A stretch of DNA of 34,802 nucleotides from Pseudomonadota bacterium. Lineage in GTDB: Bacteria > Bdellovibrionota_C > UBA2361 > OMII01. Positions 15,862 to 22,284 of this stretch are shown here, in pieces. The stretch spans positions 1 to 34,802 of the forward strand of contig JAPLFS010000018.1 in assembly GCA_026390555.1 (NCBI GenBank). Direction: 5' to 3'. The position numbers and the translations under genes are program-made. Position 1 is the first letter of the stretch; every line of letters begins with the position of its first letter. The notes beneath the pieces were generated by a model. That model searched no databases, was not told the origin of the DNA, and saw nothing but the letters and a program-made list of their open reading frames with translations.

Positions 15862-16897
15862 CCTGAATTGCGTTTAGGAGCTCGACACCATCCTTCATCG
15901 GCTTCTGGAAGGCTTTACGACCAGAGATTAGCCCCATACCACCCGCGCGTTTATTAATCACGGCGGTCTTAACGGCCTCACTCAGATCGTTACTACCCGA
16001 ACCACCACCTGAGTTAATCAAGCCGATGCGACCCATATAGCAGTTTGCAACCTGGTAACGAGCCATGTCGATGATATGCTCGCTACAGAGCGTAGTGTAC
16101 ATACGCTCATCGAGCTTGCCGTACGATGATGTGCCGGTATTAAGCGCCTTAAAGCCTCCGTTGTTTTCGGGCAGCTTCTGCTTGACGATATCAGCCCCAA
16201 TCGTTGCACCTAGATGGTTAGCCTGGCCGGTTAGGTCCGCAGCAACTTCGTGGTTAACACCGTTAACCTTAAAGCCTGCATTACGAACGTAGCACCACAG
16301 AATGGTTGCCATACCGAGTGAGTGCGCCTCTGAGAACACCTTAGAGACCTCTACGATCTGACGGGTAGATTCGGGCGAGCCGAAGTAGATCGTTGCTCCT
16401 ATAGCGGTACAGCCCTGGTTCCAAGCATCCCGTACCTGCGCAAACATGACCTGGTCGTGTCTGTTCGGATAAGAGAGTAGCTCGTTATGATTAATCTTCA
16501 GGATAAACGGAATCCGATGCGCATACTTGCGCGCTACACTACCAAGGCCGCCGTAGGTTGTTGCAACCGCGTTACACCCTCCCTCGATAGCAAGGCGCAC
16601 GATATTCTCCGGATCAAAATAAATTGGATTCTTTGCGAATGAAGCCCCTGCTGAGTGCTCAATGCCTTGATCAACTGGCAGGATCGAGAGGTATCCGGTG
16701 CCATTTAGGCGGCCATGATCATAGAGCGATTGAATTGAACGCAGGACTGGCACCGAGCGGTCGGAGTGGGATAATACCCGCTCGATAAAATCTGGCCCCG
16801 GCTGTGAGATCTGTGTAGCTGGGATGCCCTTACAGGTATGTTCAAGTAATGACTTGGCCTCTGATCCTAAGAACTCTGCTATGTCGCTTATATTCAT
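15827..16897 (-). CDS. fbaB: Class I fructose-bisphosphate aldolase, FbaB/DhnA type
   Basis: The 356-residue protein aligns along its length with Escherichia coli Fba[96 protein letters not shown] with the probable Schiff-base lysine region, [14 protein letters not shown] and [10 protein letters not shown]. It cleaves or forms fructose 1,6-bisphosphate without a metal, in glycolysis or gluconeogenesis. The frame extends upstream to 16951, but ATG 16897 has a GGAG ribosome binding site 6-7 bp before it and matches the FbaB N-terminus ([10 protein letters not shown]). cobB follows with overlap. Confidence 0.95.
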   Translation of the reverse strand: MNISDIAEFLGSEAKSLLEHTCKGIPATQISQPGPDFIERVLSHSDRSVPVLRSIQSLYDHGRLNGTGYLSILPVDQGIEHSAGASFAKNPIYFDPENIVRLAIEGGCNAVATTYGGLGSVARKYAHRIPFILKINHNELLSYPNRHDQVMFAQVRDAWNQGCTAIGATIYFGSPESTRQIVEVSKVFSEAHSLGMATILWCYVRNAGFKVNGVNHEVAADLTGQANHLGATIGADIVKQKLPENNGGFKALNTGTSSYGKLDERMYTTLCSEHIIDMARYQVANCYMGRIGLINSGGGSGSNDLSEAVKTAVINKRAGGMGLISGRKAFQKPMKDGVELLNAIQDVYLCKDLTIA

Positions 16898-16921
16898 ACA
16901 TGACTCCATGATAACGGTGCG

Positions 16922-16951
16922 ATTATAGGGGGTTCTTACCGGCTGGATCAA
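16922..16951 (-). promoter_or_regulatory. Sigma-70-type promoter for fbaB-cobB
   Basis: On the minus strand TTGATC (16951-16946) and a perfect TATAAT (16927-16922) are 18 bp apart, giving a start site near 16915 and a leader of about 18 nt that contains the GGAG ribosome binding site. Confidence 0.55.
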
Positions 16952-17027
16952 GGGGTGCTAACCTATCAGGGGTCGATTTGCAGAGCAAATTGCGTTTTGT
17001 AACATTAACTATTCACACAAAATTTAA

Positions 17028-17046
17028 CATCCCCGATCAGAGGATG
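17028..17046 (-). terminator. Weak terminator-like hairpin after the flagellin operon
   Basis: Reading the minus strand past the second flagellin's stop, CATCC and GGATG (17046-17042 and 17032-17028) form a short stem with a 9-nt loop, followed by the AT-rich TTAAATTTT. The stem is only 5 bp, so the call is tentative. Confidence 0.3.
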
Positions 17047-17065
17047 CTCATTTTAAGGGTGAAAG

Positions 17066-17929
17066 TTAATCACGCAGCAGCGAGAGAACCAAACGGGGCT
17101 GCATATTGGCCTGTGCCAGGATGGCTGTTCCCGCCTGCTGCAGGATCGTTGAACGCGAGAGCTCCGTGCTCTCGGCCGCTACATCTATATCCATAATAGC
17201 GCTCTCTGCGGCTTGGAAGTTCTCGCGCGCTACGGCGAGATCCCTAATGGTCATAGCAAGGCGACTCTCTACAGCACCGAGGGTACCCCTGTTTCTTGTA
17301 ACTGAGGTAACAGCGGCTTTAATAGCATCGAGCGCAAGCCTTGAAGCTGATTGGGATTCAAGAGTTGTCGCTCCGAATAAAGAATAGGTATGGACCGATG
17401 ATCCCGCTGCCGCCAGGCCAAGCGACGCCAGGGTGGCCTGAACACCTGAGAACGAGATCTGCGAGAGCGAGGTCCCATCAAAACCAACCTGAAAGGAAAC
17501 GCCACCACCACCACTCAACAACTGCAACCCGTTGAACGTTGTAGTGTGTGCAACCCGCTCAACCTCGCTTAGCAGCGCAGAGAATTCGCTTTGTAGCGCC
17601 GCGCGCTGCTGATTACTATATGCCCCGTTAATAGACTGCTCGCTCAACTCAACCAAGCGCGTCAGTACCTGTGAGATCTGCCCAATAGCTCCATCAGCAA
17701 TAGAGATGATAGAGATACCATCTGTAGCATTCCTAGTGGAGACAGCTGAAACGCGGGTATCTCCACGTAAACTTTGCGCAATCGCCAAACCCGCCGCGTC
17801 ATCGGTCGAGCGATTGATACGCAATCCACTTGAGATCCTTTGATACGACTGGTTCAGGGTCTCAGTTGAGAGCTTTATATTACGTTGAGCTCTCAAGGAC
17901 GCGACATTTGTTTTAATGCCTAACCCCAT
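17066..17929 (-). CDS. Flagellin (second, downstream copy)
   Basis: This 287-residue flagellin, the filament subunit, is exported by the flagellar type III system. It has the canonical N-terminal D0/D1 half (IKTNVASLRAQRNIKLS, RISSGLRINRSTDDAAGLAIA, NATDGISIISIADGAI) and C-terminal half (RNRGTLGAVESRLAMTIRDL, ARENFQAAESAIMDIDVAAE, ILQQAGTAILAQANMQP). Only about 45 residues separate the two, so the exposed D2/D3 domains are absent. It lies 21 bp downstream of its paralogue with its own AGGA ribosome binding site and no promoter of its own that I can see, so the two are probably co-transcribed. Confidence 0.97.
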   Translation of the reverse strand: MGLGIKTNVASLRAQRNIKLSTETLNQSYQRISSGLRINRSTDDAAGLAIAQSLRGDTRVSAVSTRNATDGISIISIADGAIGQISQVLTRLVELSEQSINGAYSNQQRAALQSEFSALLSEVERVAHTTTFNGLQLLSGGGGVSFQVGFDGTSLSQISFSGVQATLASLGLAAAGSSVHTYSLFGATTLESQSASRLALDAIKAAVTSVTRNRGTLGAVESRLAMTIRDLAVARENFQAAESAIMDIDVAAESTELSRSTILQQAGTAILAQANMQPRLVLSLLRD

Positions 17930-17950
17930 ACTCGCATCCTATCTAGGCGT

Positions 17951-18811
17951 TTACTGTAGTAACTGCAGGGCTAACTTCGGCTGTTGATTGGCCTGTGCCA
18001 AGATCGCAGCGCCGGCCTGTTGCAAGATGCTAAGGCGCGTCAGCTCCGCAGCTTCCGTAGCAACATCCACATCTCTAATCTGACTCTCTGCCGCTGTGAA
18101 GTTTTCACGAGCAACTTGCAGATTATTGATCGAGGTATGAAGGCGGCTCTCCAATGCTCCAAGTCGACCACGATTGTTGTTAATCGAAACTACCGCAAGC
18201 GCAATTGCATCTAGCGCCAGCCGAGCAGCGGATTGCGCCTCTGCAACGGTAGCTCCTGAAATCGAGTAGGTTGGTGCCGATTCGCCCGCTGCTGCTAGGC
18301 CAATCGCTTGTAACGTTGTGTCAACGTTGTCGTAAGATAAGCGTGAGAGCGAGCTTCCGTCGAAACCGATCTGGAACACAAGTGACTGGCCGCTACTCAG
18401 TAGGTTCAGCCCGTTAAACTTGGTCGTTACTGCAATACGTTCAACTTCGCTTGCAAGTGCTGAGAACTCGTTTTGCATCGCCGAACGCTGTACATGGTCG
18501 AATACACCGTTGGCGCTCTGTTCTGCTAGTTCGGAAAGTCTATTCAAGGTTGCCCCGATCTGTCCAATCGCCTGATCTGCTATCGAAATAACAGAGATAC
18601 CATCGTTAGCATTTCTAATAGCTACCGTTGCTATCGCAGATTCTGCCTTCAGGCCCTCTGCTATCGCGAGACCTGCAGCATCATCGCTTGCTCGATTGAT
18701 CCTAAGTCCGCTCGCTAATCGGGCGTATGATGTCTTGAGACGCTCACTCGACTGATCTACGTTTCTTTGTGCTATTAGCGAGGGTAGGTTCGTTCGAATA
18801 TTAATCGCCAT
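17951..18811 (-). CDS. Flagellin (first, promoter-proximal copy)
   Basis: This 286-residue flagellin is paralogous to its downstream neighbour, with the same compact plan: NIRTNLPSLIAQRNVDQSSE, RLASGLRINRASDDAAGLAIA and NANDGISVISIADQAIGQIG at the N-terminus; NNRGRLGALESRLHTSINNL, ARENFTAAESQIRDVDVATE and LQQAGAAILAQANQQPKLAL at the C-terminus. There is no D2/D3 insertion. A good AGGAGA ribosome binding site precedes the ATG. Upstream is a sigma-54 promoter (18937-18953) and a long leader with two perfect palindromes. Two adjacent, divergent flagellins suggest a filament built of two subunits. Confidence 0.97.
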   Translation of the reverse strand: MAINIRTNLPSLIAQRNVDQSSERLKTSYARLASGLRINRASDDAAGLAIAEGLKAESAIATVAIRNANDGISVISIADQAIGQIGATLNRLSELAEQSANGVFDHVQRSAMQNEFSALASEVERIAVTTKFNGLNLLSSGQSLVFQIGFDGSSLSRLSYDNVDTTLQAIGLAAAGESAPTYSISGATVAEAQSAARLALDAIALAVVSINNNRGRLGALESRLHTSINNLQVARENFTAAESQIRDVDVATEAAELTRLSILQQAGAAILAQANQQPKLALQLLQ

Positions 18812-18831
18812 TTTATCTTCTCCTTGGCTGA

Positions 18832-18855
18832 CCAGCCCACTATAATTTGGGCTGG
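18832..18855 (-). promoter_or_regulatory. Perfect hairpin in the flagellin leader, next to the ribosome binding site
   Basis: CCAGCCCA (18832-18839) and TGGGCTGG (18848-18855) form a perfect 8-bp stem around the loop CTATAATT (plus-strand reading). It sits about 10 nt upstream of the flagellin Shine-Dalgarno sequence in the predicted sigma-54 transcript, a place where it could control translation or mRNA stability. Confidence 0.6.
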
Positions 18856-18895
18856 TACTGTGTTCTCCTAAACTGGTCCGGGTCTTTGCGTCTCA

Positions 18896-18912
18896 ACGGC
18901 AAACTTTGCCGT
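18896..18912. promoter_or_regulatory. 17-bp palindrome in the flagellin leader
   Basis: ACGGCAAA-C-TTTGCCGT is a perfect 8-bp inverted repeat around a single central base. It lies 14-30 bp downstream of the predicted sigma-54 start site, so it could be an operator just past the start or a very tight RNA structure. Confidence 0.5.
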
Positions 18913-18936
18913 CATGACGTTTCAAAGATGGAAAGG

Positions 18937-18953
18937 AGCAAGGAGCTTGCCAA
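18937..18953 (-). promoter_or_regulatory. Sigma-54 (-24/-12) promoter for the flagellin operon
   Basis: On the minus strand TTGGCAAG-CTCC-TTGCT (18953-18937) matches the RpoN consensus TTGGCACG-N4-TTGCT at all but one defined position, with the essential GG and GC exactly 10 bp apart. The predicted start is near 18926, giving a leader of about 115 nt before the first flagellin. An activator of the FlrC/FleQ type would be expected but is not in the window. Confidence 0.75.
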
Positions 18954-19000
18954 GAGTTGGCTTTAGGCTAGGGCATGGCTTGCAACTACTCGATGTAGCA

Positions 19001-19921
19001 CTAGAAAAGCTGCTTACCATCGATCACCCTAGTAACGTACTCACGGGTCGAACGGGGAAGAAATGGGGCCACATGGTCGTAGTGTGCAGGGTCACGTCCT
19101 GCCCGTTCACTACGATTTTGAGCAGAAGCTACCCTACCCTCACCAGCATTGAACGCCGCAACCGCCAACTTCTCTAACGAAGTTTCATCAACAGCCTTAT
19201 GGGTTCTTAGCTTATTGGGGAGATCGGTCGGCGCACGAAAGATATCGTGCAGGTACTTCAGGTAAGAGGTGCCGAGCTCCATATTAAGATCGGGATTAAA
19301 GGGGTCGTAGCTCCTCTCGGTATCCCCAGCTTTGGAGAGGAGAAACTTGCCGGTTGTATCTAGGAGCTGAAAGAGTCCCTTTGAGGCGTGCCCATCGGAG
19401 CTAACCGCTGTTGTATTAAAACTAGATTCTGCCTTAACAACCGCCATTGATAGCGCTGGGTCTAGCCCAACCTTCTCACTCAGGGAGTGCAGCCGAGCAC
19501 GGATCTCCTGCGTTGCGAGTTGCGGCACTTGCCGTTCAGCAATCACCGGAGCGTTCTGTAGATCTATGCGCTTGACCTCAAGCACCGTCGGAACTTTGAC
19601 GTTCTGTGCCGTGTCCACCACTTGAATAGGCTGGCTCTCGCTAGCTCCAAGCGGGGTCATACGGGGCATCTCAAGGCTTGAATCGGGGAGTCTCAGGCTC
19701 GCTTTAAACTCCTCCAGCGGATTTCGGCCCCCCTCTCTAATGGCCGCAAATTGAGGTGGATTTTGAAGATCCCCTATCGTTTCAGTAGGTTTGGCGGTTT
19801 TGGTAAGCACGCCTTTCAGATCCTGCTCAAACGAAACGCTCTCGTCCTTTACAGCATGGTGAGCTGGCGCCTTAAGCAGGCCCGAGATATCTTTGTATGA
19901 GGCTCCAAAATCGATACGCAT
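19001..19921 (-). CDS. Flagellum-associated lytic transglycosylase (SLT domain)
   Basis: This 306-residue protein has a C-terminal soluble-lytic-transglycosylase domain (about 140-306). The catalytic glutamate E165 lies in AVVKAESSFNTTAV, followed by SKGLFQLLDTTG, a NMELGTSYLKYL helix and AFNAGEGRV (256-264). Such enzymes cleave the MurNAc-GlcNAc bond of peptidoglycan with formation of 1,6-anhydroMurNAc. The first 135 residues are polar and low in complexity, with no signal peptide or lipobox. Together with its position beside the flagellins and its sigma-54 promoter, that suggests export through the flagellar apparatus to open the wall for the rod, as with FlgJ-type muramidases. Confidence 0.85.
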   Translation of the reverse strand: MRIDFGASYKDISGLLKAPAHHAVKDESVSFEQDLKGVLTKTAKPTETIGDLQNPPQFAAIREGGRNPLEEFKASLRLPDSSLEMPRMTPLGASESQPIQVVDTAQNVKVPTVLEVKRIDLQNAPVIAERQVPQLATQEIRARLHSLSEKVGLDPALSMAVVKAESSFNTTAVSSDGHASKGLFQLLDTTGKFLLSKAGDTERSYDPFNPDLNMELGTSYLKYLHDIFRAPTDLPNKLRTHKAVDETSLEKLAVAAFNAGEGRVASAQNRSERAGRDPAHYDHVAPFLPRSTREYVTRVIDGKQLF

Positions 19922-19944
19922 ATGGTGCTTTTCCTATGCACCAT
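19922..19944 (-). promoter_or_regulatory. Inverted repeat framing the transglycosylase ribosome binding site
   Basis: ATGGTGC (19922-19928) and GCACCAT (19938-19944) are perfect 7-bp arms. On the minus strand the AGGA ribosome binding site lies in the 9-nt loop and one arm abuts the start codon. The predicted sigma-54 start (about 19938) falls at the edge of the distal arm, so a full RNA hairpin would form only on a longer transcript; otherwise it is a DNA-level palindrome. Confidence 0.4.
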
Positions 19945-19948
19945 GCTT

Positions 19949-19965
19949 TGCACTAGACGTGCCAA
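19949..19965 (-). promoter_or_regulatory. Sigma-54 (-24/-12) promoter for the lytic transglycosylase
   Basis: On the minus strand TTGGCACG-TCTA-GTGCA (19965-19949) has a perfect -24 element and a -12 element with one mismatch to TTGCA; GG and GC are 10 bp apart. The start site is predicted near 19938, 17 nt before the ATG, leaving room for the AGGA ribosome binding site. The shared promoter class ties this gene to the flagellin operon. Confidence 0.75.
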
Positions 19966-19996
19966 CATTACAGCTGTTATTTCAGTATGTTACGCG

Positions 19997-20731
19997 CTAT
20001 AAATGGTCAGACAAGCGCCAATCTACCGGCACTAGTCCGTGCTGTAATAGATAGTCATTGGCCTGAGAGAAGTGCTTGCATCCAAGAAACCCACGGTAAG
20101 CCGAAAGGGGTGAAGGGTGCGGCGCCTCAAGTACTAGGTGCTTGGCACGATCAACGAACGCCCCTTTTTTCTGCGCATAGGCGCCCCACAACATAAACAC
20201 TATATGTGAGCCGTGATCATTTAACTCTCGAATGATCCGATCCGTAAATCGCTCCCATCCCCGTAACGCATGCGAGCCTGGCTTGCCCTCCTCAACGGTT
20301 AAGACAGAGTTAAGTAAAAGCACCCCCTGCCGAGCCCACGGCTCAAGATCTCCCTGTTTTGACCTCGCAATACCGAGGTCGCCCTCAAGTTCAAGGAAGA
20401 TATTAACTAAACTTGGCGGAGGAGGCGTTGGTGCTTTGACAGAAAAACAGAGACCGTGTGCCTGATTTGGTCCGTGATAGGGATCCTGTCCGATAATAAC
20501 CACCTTGGCCTGATCGAATGGGGTACATTGCAGGGCGTTAAAAACCTCGGCGTTTTTTGGATATACGACGGTGCCTGTACGGCGCTCAGACTCAACAAAA
20601 TCTAGCAGCTCACGGAAATAGGGTTGCTCCCGCTCTCCGCTGAGCACCTCTGTCCAGGTTAATTTCGGTGTTGTTATATGAGCAGCAGTACCCATGGTAG
20701 AATTTGTGTTATCGCTAGTATTTTCGTGCAT
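19997..20731 (-). CDS. ung: Uracil-DNA glycosylase, family 1
   Basis: This 244-residue UNG removes uracil from DNA, the first step of base-excision repair of deaminated cytosine. The water-activating loop GQDPYHG (81-87, D83) and the leucine-intercalation loop HPSPLSAYRGF (from H205) are intact, as are GLCFSVKAP and WARQGVLLLNSVLTVEEG. The ATG at 20731 overlaps the end of rsgA by 17 bp and has a GAGGAG-type ribosome binding site inside rsgA, pointing to translational coupling. An internal ATG at 20695 is a less supported alternative. Confidence 0.96.
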   Translation of the reverse strand: MHENTSDNTNSTMGTAAHITTPKLTWTEVLSGEREQPYFRELLDFVESERRTGTVVYPKNAEVFNALQCTPFDQAKVVIIGQDPYHGPNQAHGLCFSVKAPTPPPPSLVNIFLELEGDLGIARSKQGDLEPWARQGVLLLNSVLTVEEGKPGSHALRGWERFTDRIIRELNDHGSHIVFMLWGAYAQKKGAFVDRAKHLVLEAPHPSPLSAYRGFLGCKHFSQANDYLLQHGLVPVDWRLSDHL

Positions 20732-21620
20732 CCTCTATCTCCTCAAGGATCTGAAGGTATGAGTCGTAACGCCAGGAAGCAATCGTGCCGTTTGCAATCG
20801 CATCCCGCACAGCGCACTCAGGCTCCTGCAAGTGGCGACAATCGGCAAAACGGCACCCTACTGCGCTCTCTACGAACTCCGGAAATGCCCTCATAACGCC
20901 CTCAACGGAGGCGTGCGAAAGCCCGAAGAACTGAACGCCGGGAAGATCTATTATAATCCTCTGCCCGGTCTTATTATATAAAAATCCGCGCGGCTGCGTT
21001 GTCGTCTGCCGTCCCTGCCCGGTCCTATGACTTACCTCACCAACTCTTCTCTCTGCCTCTGGGATCATGTGATTAAGGATAGTACTCTTTCCAACACCTG
21101 AAACTCCACACAGAGCTACAATGCGCACCCCATCGGCATTTATCCGCGCCTCTATCTGCTCCATGTTCTGCGACAACTTCGCACTGCAGCAGATAACTTC
21201 TATACCTATCTTGCGGTACACCTCTAGCAGCTGGGAGAGCTCCTCAAGTCCTAGATCCACTTTGTTTATAACTAATACTGTAGGGATAGATTGCACCCGT
21301 GCCGCAACCAACATGCGATCGATCACAACTGAGTTCAGGATCTGCCCAACCGCCCCTATCACAAAGAGCAGATCTACGTTCGCTCCCATCTTTTTGAGTA
21401 CCCCTCGGTACGATCGATAGAGATTATGCGTCGAGTGGGACCCTGCTGTTACAAATATCCTACCGTTTCTATTTTCAAAGGTAACCGTATCACCCACAAC
21501 AACCTTAATCGCCTTGGTCGATACCGTGCCCGTAACCACCTCTCCCTGTTCGGAAAGTATGGTTACCTGACGACGTGCCGCCTCAAGAACTGTGCCTAAG
21601 TTGCTTAGTTGTTCCGTCAT
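20715..21620 (-). CDS. rsgA: Ribosome small subunit-dependent GTPase A
   Basis: RsgA (YjeQ/EngC) is a circularly permuted GTPase that checks maturation of the 30S subunit. The motif order is the permuted one: NKVD (119-122, G4), GVSGVGKST (172-180, G1/P-loop), then DLPG (225-228, G3). An N-terminal OB fold precedes them. A C-terminal zinc site follows with C256, C261, H263 and C269. I start at ATG 21620 (301 aa, family-normal). The frame extends to 21716, but that would overlap the divergent membrane-protein gene and its promoter. ung follows with overlap. Confidence 0.94.
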   Translation of the reverse strand: MTEQLSNLGTVLEAARRQVTILSEQGEVVTGTVSTKAIKVVVGDTVTFENRNGRIFVTAGSHSTHNLYRSYRGVLKKMGANVDLLFVIGAVGQILNSVVIDRMLVAARVQSIPTVLVINKVDLGLEELSQLLEVYRKIGIEVICCSAKLSQNMEQIEARINADGVRIVALCGVSGVGKSTILNHMIPEAERRVGEVSHRTGQGRQTTTQPRGFLYNKTGQRIIIDLPGVQFFGLSHASVEGVMRAFPEFVESAVGCRFADCRHLQEPECAVRDAIANGTIASWRYDSYLQILEEIEDARKY

Positions 21621-21699
21621 ACGATGCGTGCTTACGAAAATAGTCGCGATACTCCCAAAGAACGTGGTTAAACCCAACCTTCTGCTGTACACTATCCTA

Positions 21700-22059
21700 A
21701 TGCAATCAAAGATCAAAAGCTGGGGTCCATCTGTCTCGATTAAGGTCGTGCGATCCGGTCAACGTGGGGCACCGTTTATTCCAGGGCTGCTACTTATAGC
21801 GCTTGCGCTAGTCGTAATCTTTTCGCCAAAGCTCTTTCTAGGTGCTATCGCTATAGTATTTCTGTGCTTCGGTATGCTTATGTGCTACGTCGCTTGGAGG
21901 ATTATCTGCTTTAAGAAGCACGTTTCTCAGATGACCAAGGATTTAGAGCGCCGTTTTTATGCGCACTCCTCCAATATGGAGGATCCTCTGGACGCTTTTA
22001 TGGAGAAACCGGATATAGATATCACAGAGACGGATAGTAAGAAGATAATATACCACTAA
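21700..22059 (+). CDS. Small two-helix membrane protein, unknown function
   Basis: This 119-residue protein from ATG 21700 has a basic N-terminus (KIKSWG..VVRSGQRG), two hydrophobic segments at about 28-43 (LLLIALALVVIFSPKL) and 47-68 (IAIVFLCFGMLMCYVAWRII), and an acidic cytoplasmic-type tail. I recognise no named family. It is divergent from rsgA. A -10-like TACACT (21688-21693) lies 6 bp before the ATG and there is no ribosome binding site, suggesting a leaderless message. The longer frame from 21592 would run through rsgA coding sequence and is less likely. Confidence 0.6.
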   Translation: MQSKIKSWGPSVSIKVVRSGQRGAPFIPGLLLIALALVVIFSPKLFLGAIAIVFLCFGMLMCYVAWRIICFKKHVSQMTKDLERRFYAHSSNMEDPLDAFMEKPDIDITETDSKKIIYH

Positions 22060-22091
22060 TTATTCACCCCCGTTCACCCCCGCTTTGCTCC

Positions 22092-22217
22092 GCATCCCTA
22101 TCCTATTGGGCGAGGCGTTAGCACTGGGACCGCCGGTATCTGACCGGCCATGAAAAAGATAGTACTCCTGAATTTATACCTAGCCGTTCTGGAGAAGGGC
22201 ACTCCCAGCGCTTCGCC
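22092..22217. repeat. Dispersed intergenic repeat, copy B (fullest copy)
   Basis: It begins GCATCCCTATCCTATTGGGC, continues through CTGGGACCGCCGGTATC, GACCGGCCATGAAAA and TTTATACCTAGCCGTTCTGG, and ends CCCAGCGCTTCGCC. It contains two stem-forming segments: GCCGGT/ACCGGT-like arms around TATCTG, and GCCGTTCTGGAGAAGGGC. Sections are shared with 15005-15077, 31875-31925 and 32762-32866. It lies between a small membrane-protein gene and ileS and has no coding capacity that I can see. Confidence 0.75.
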
Positions 22218-22284
22218 TACGCTTGCATTACGAATGTCTGATACATCTCAACATCATCCACGGGAACTTAGAGCTATCAAATCT

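Noticed and set aside
18896-18912. The palindrome GGCAAA..TTTGCC read as a sigma-54 promoter
   Set aside because: GG and GC are 8 bp apart rather than 10; a much better match lies at 18937-18953.
21592-21699. Longer N-terminus for the small membrane protein
   Set aside because: The extra 36 codons run antisense through the start of rsgA and across the likely promoter.
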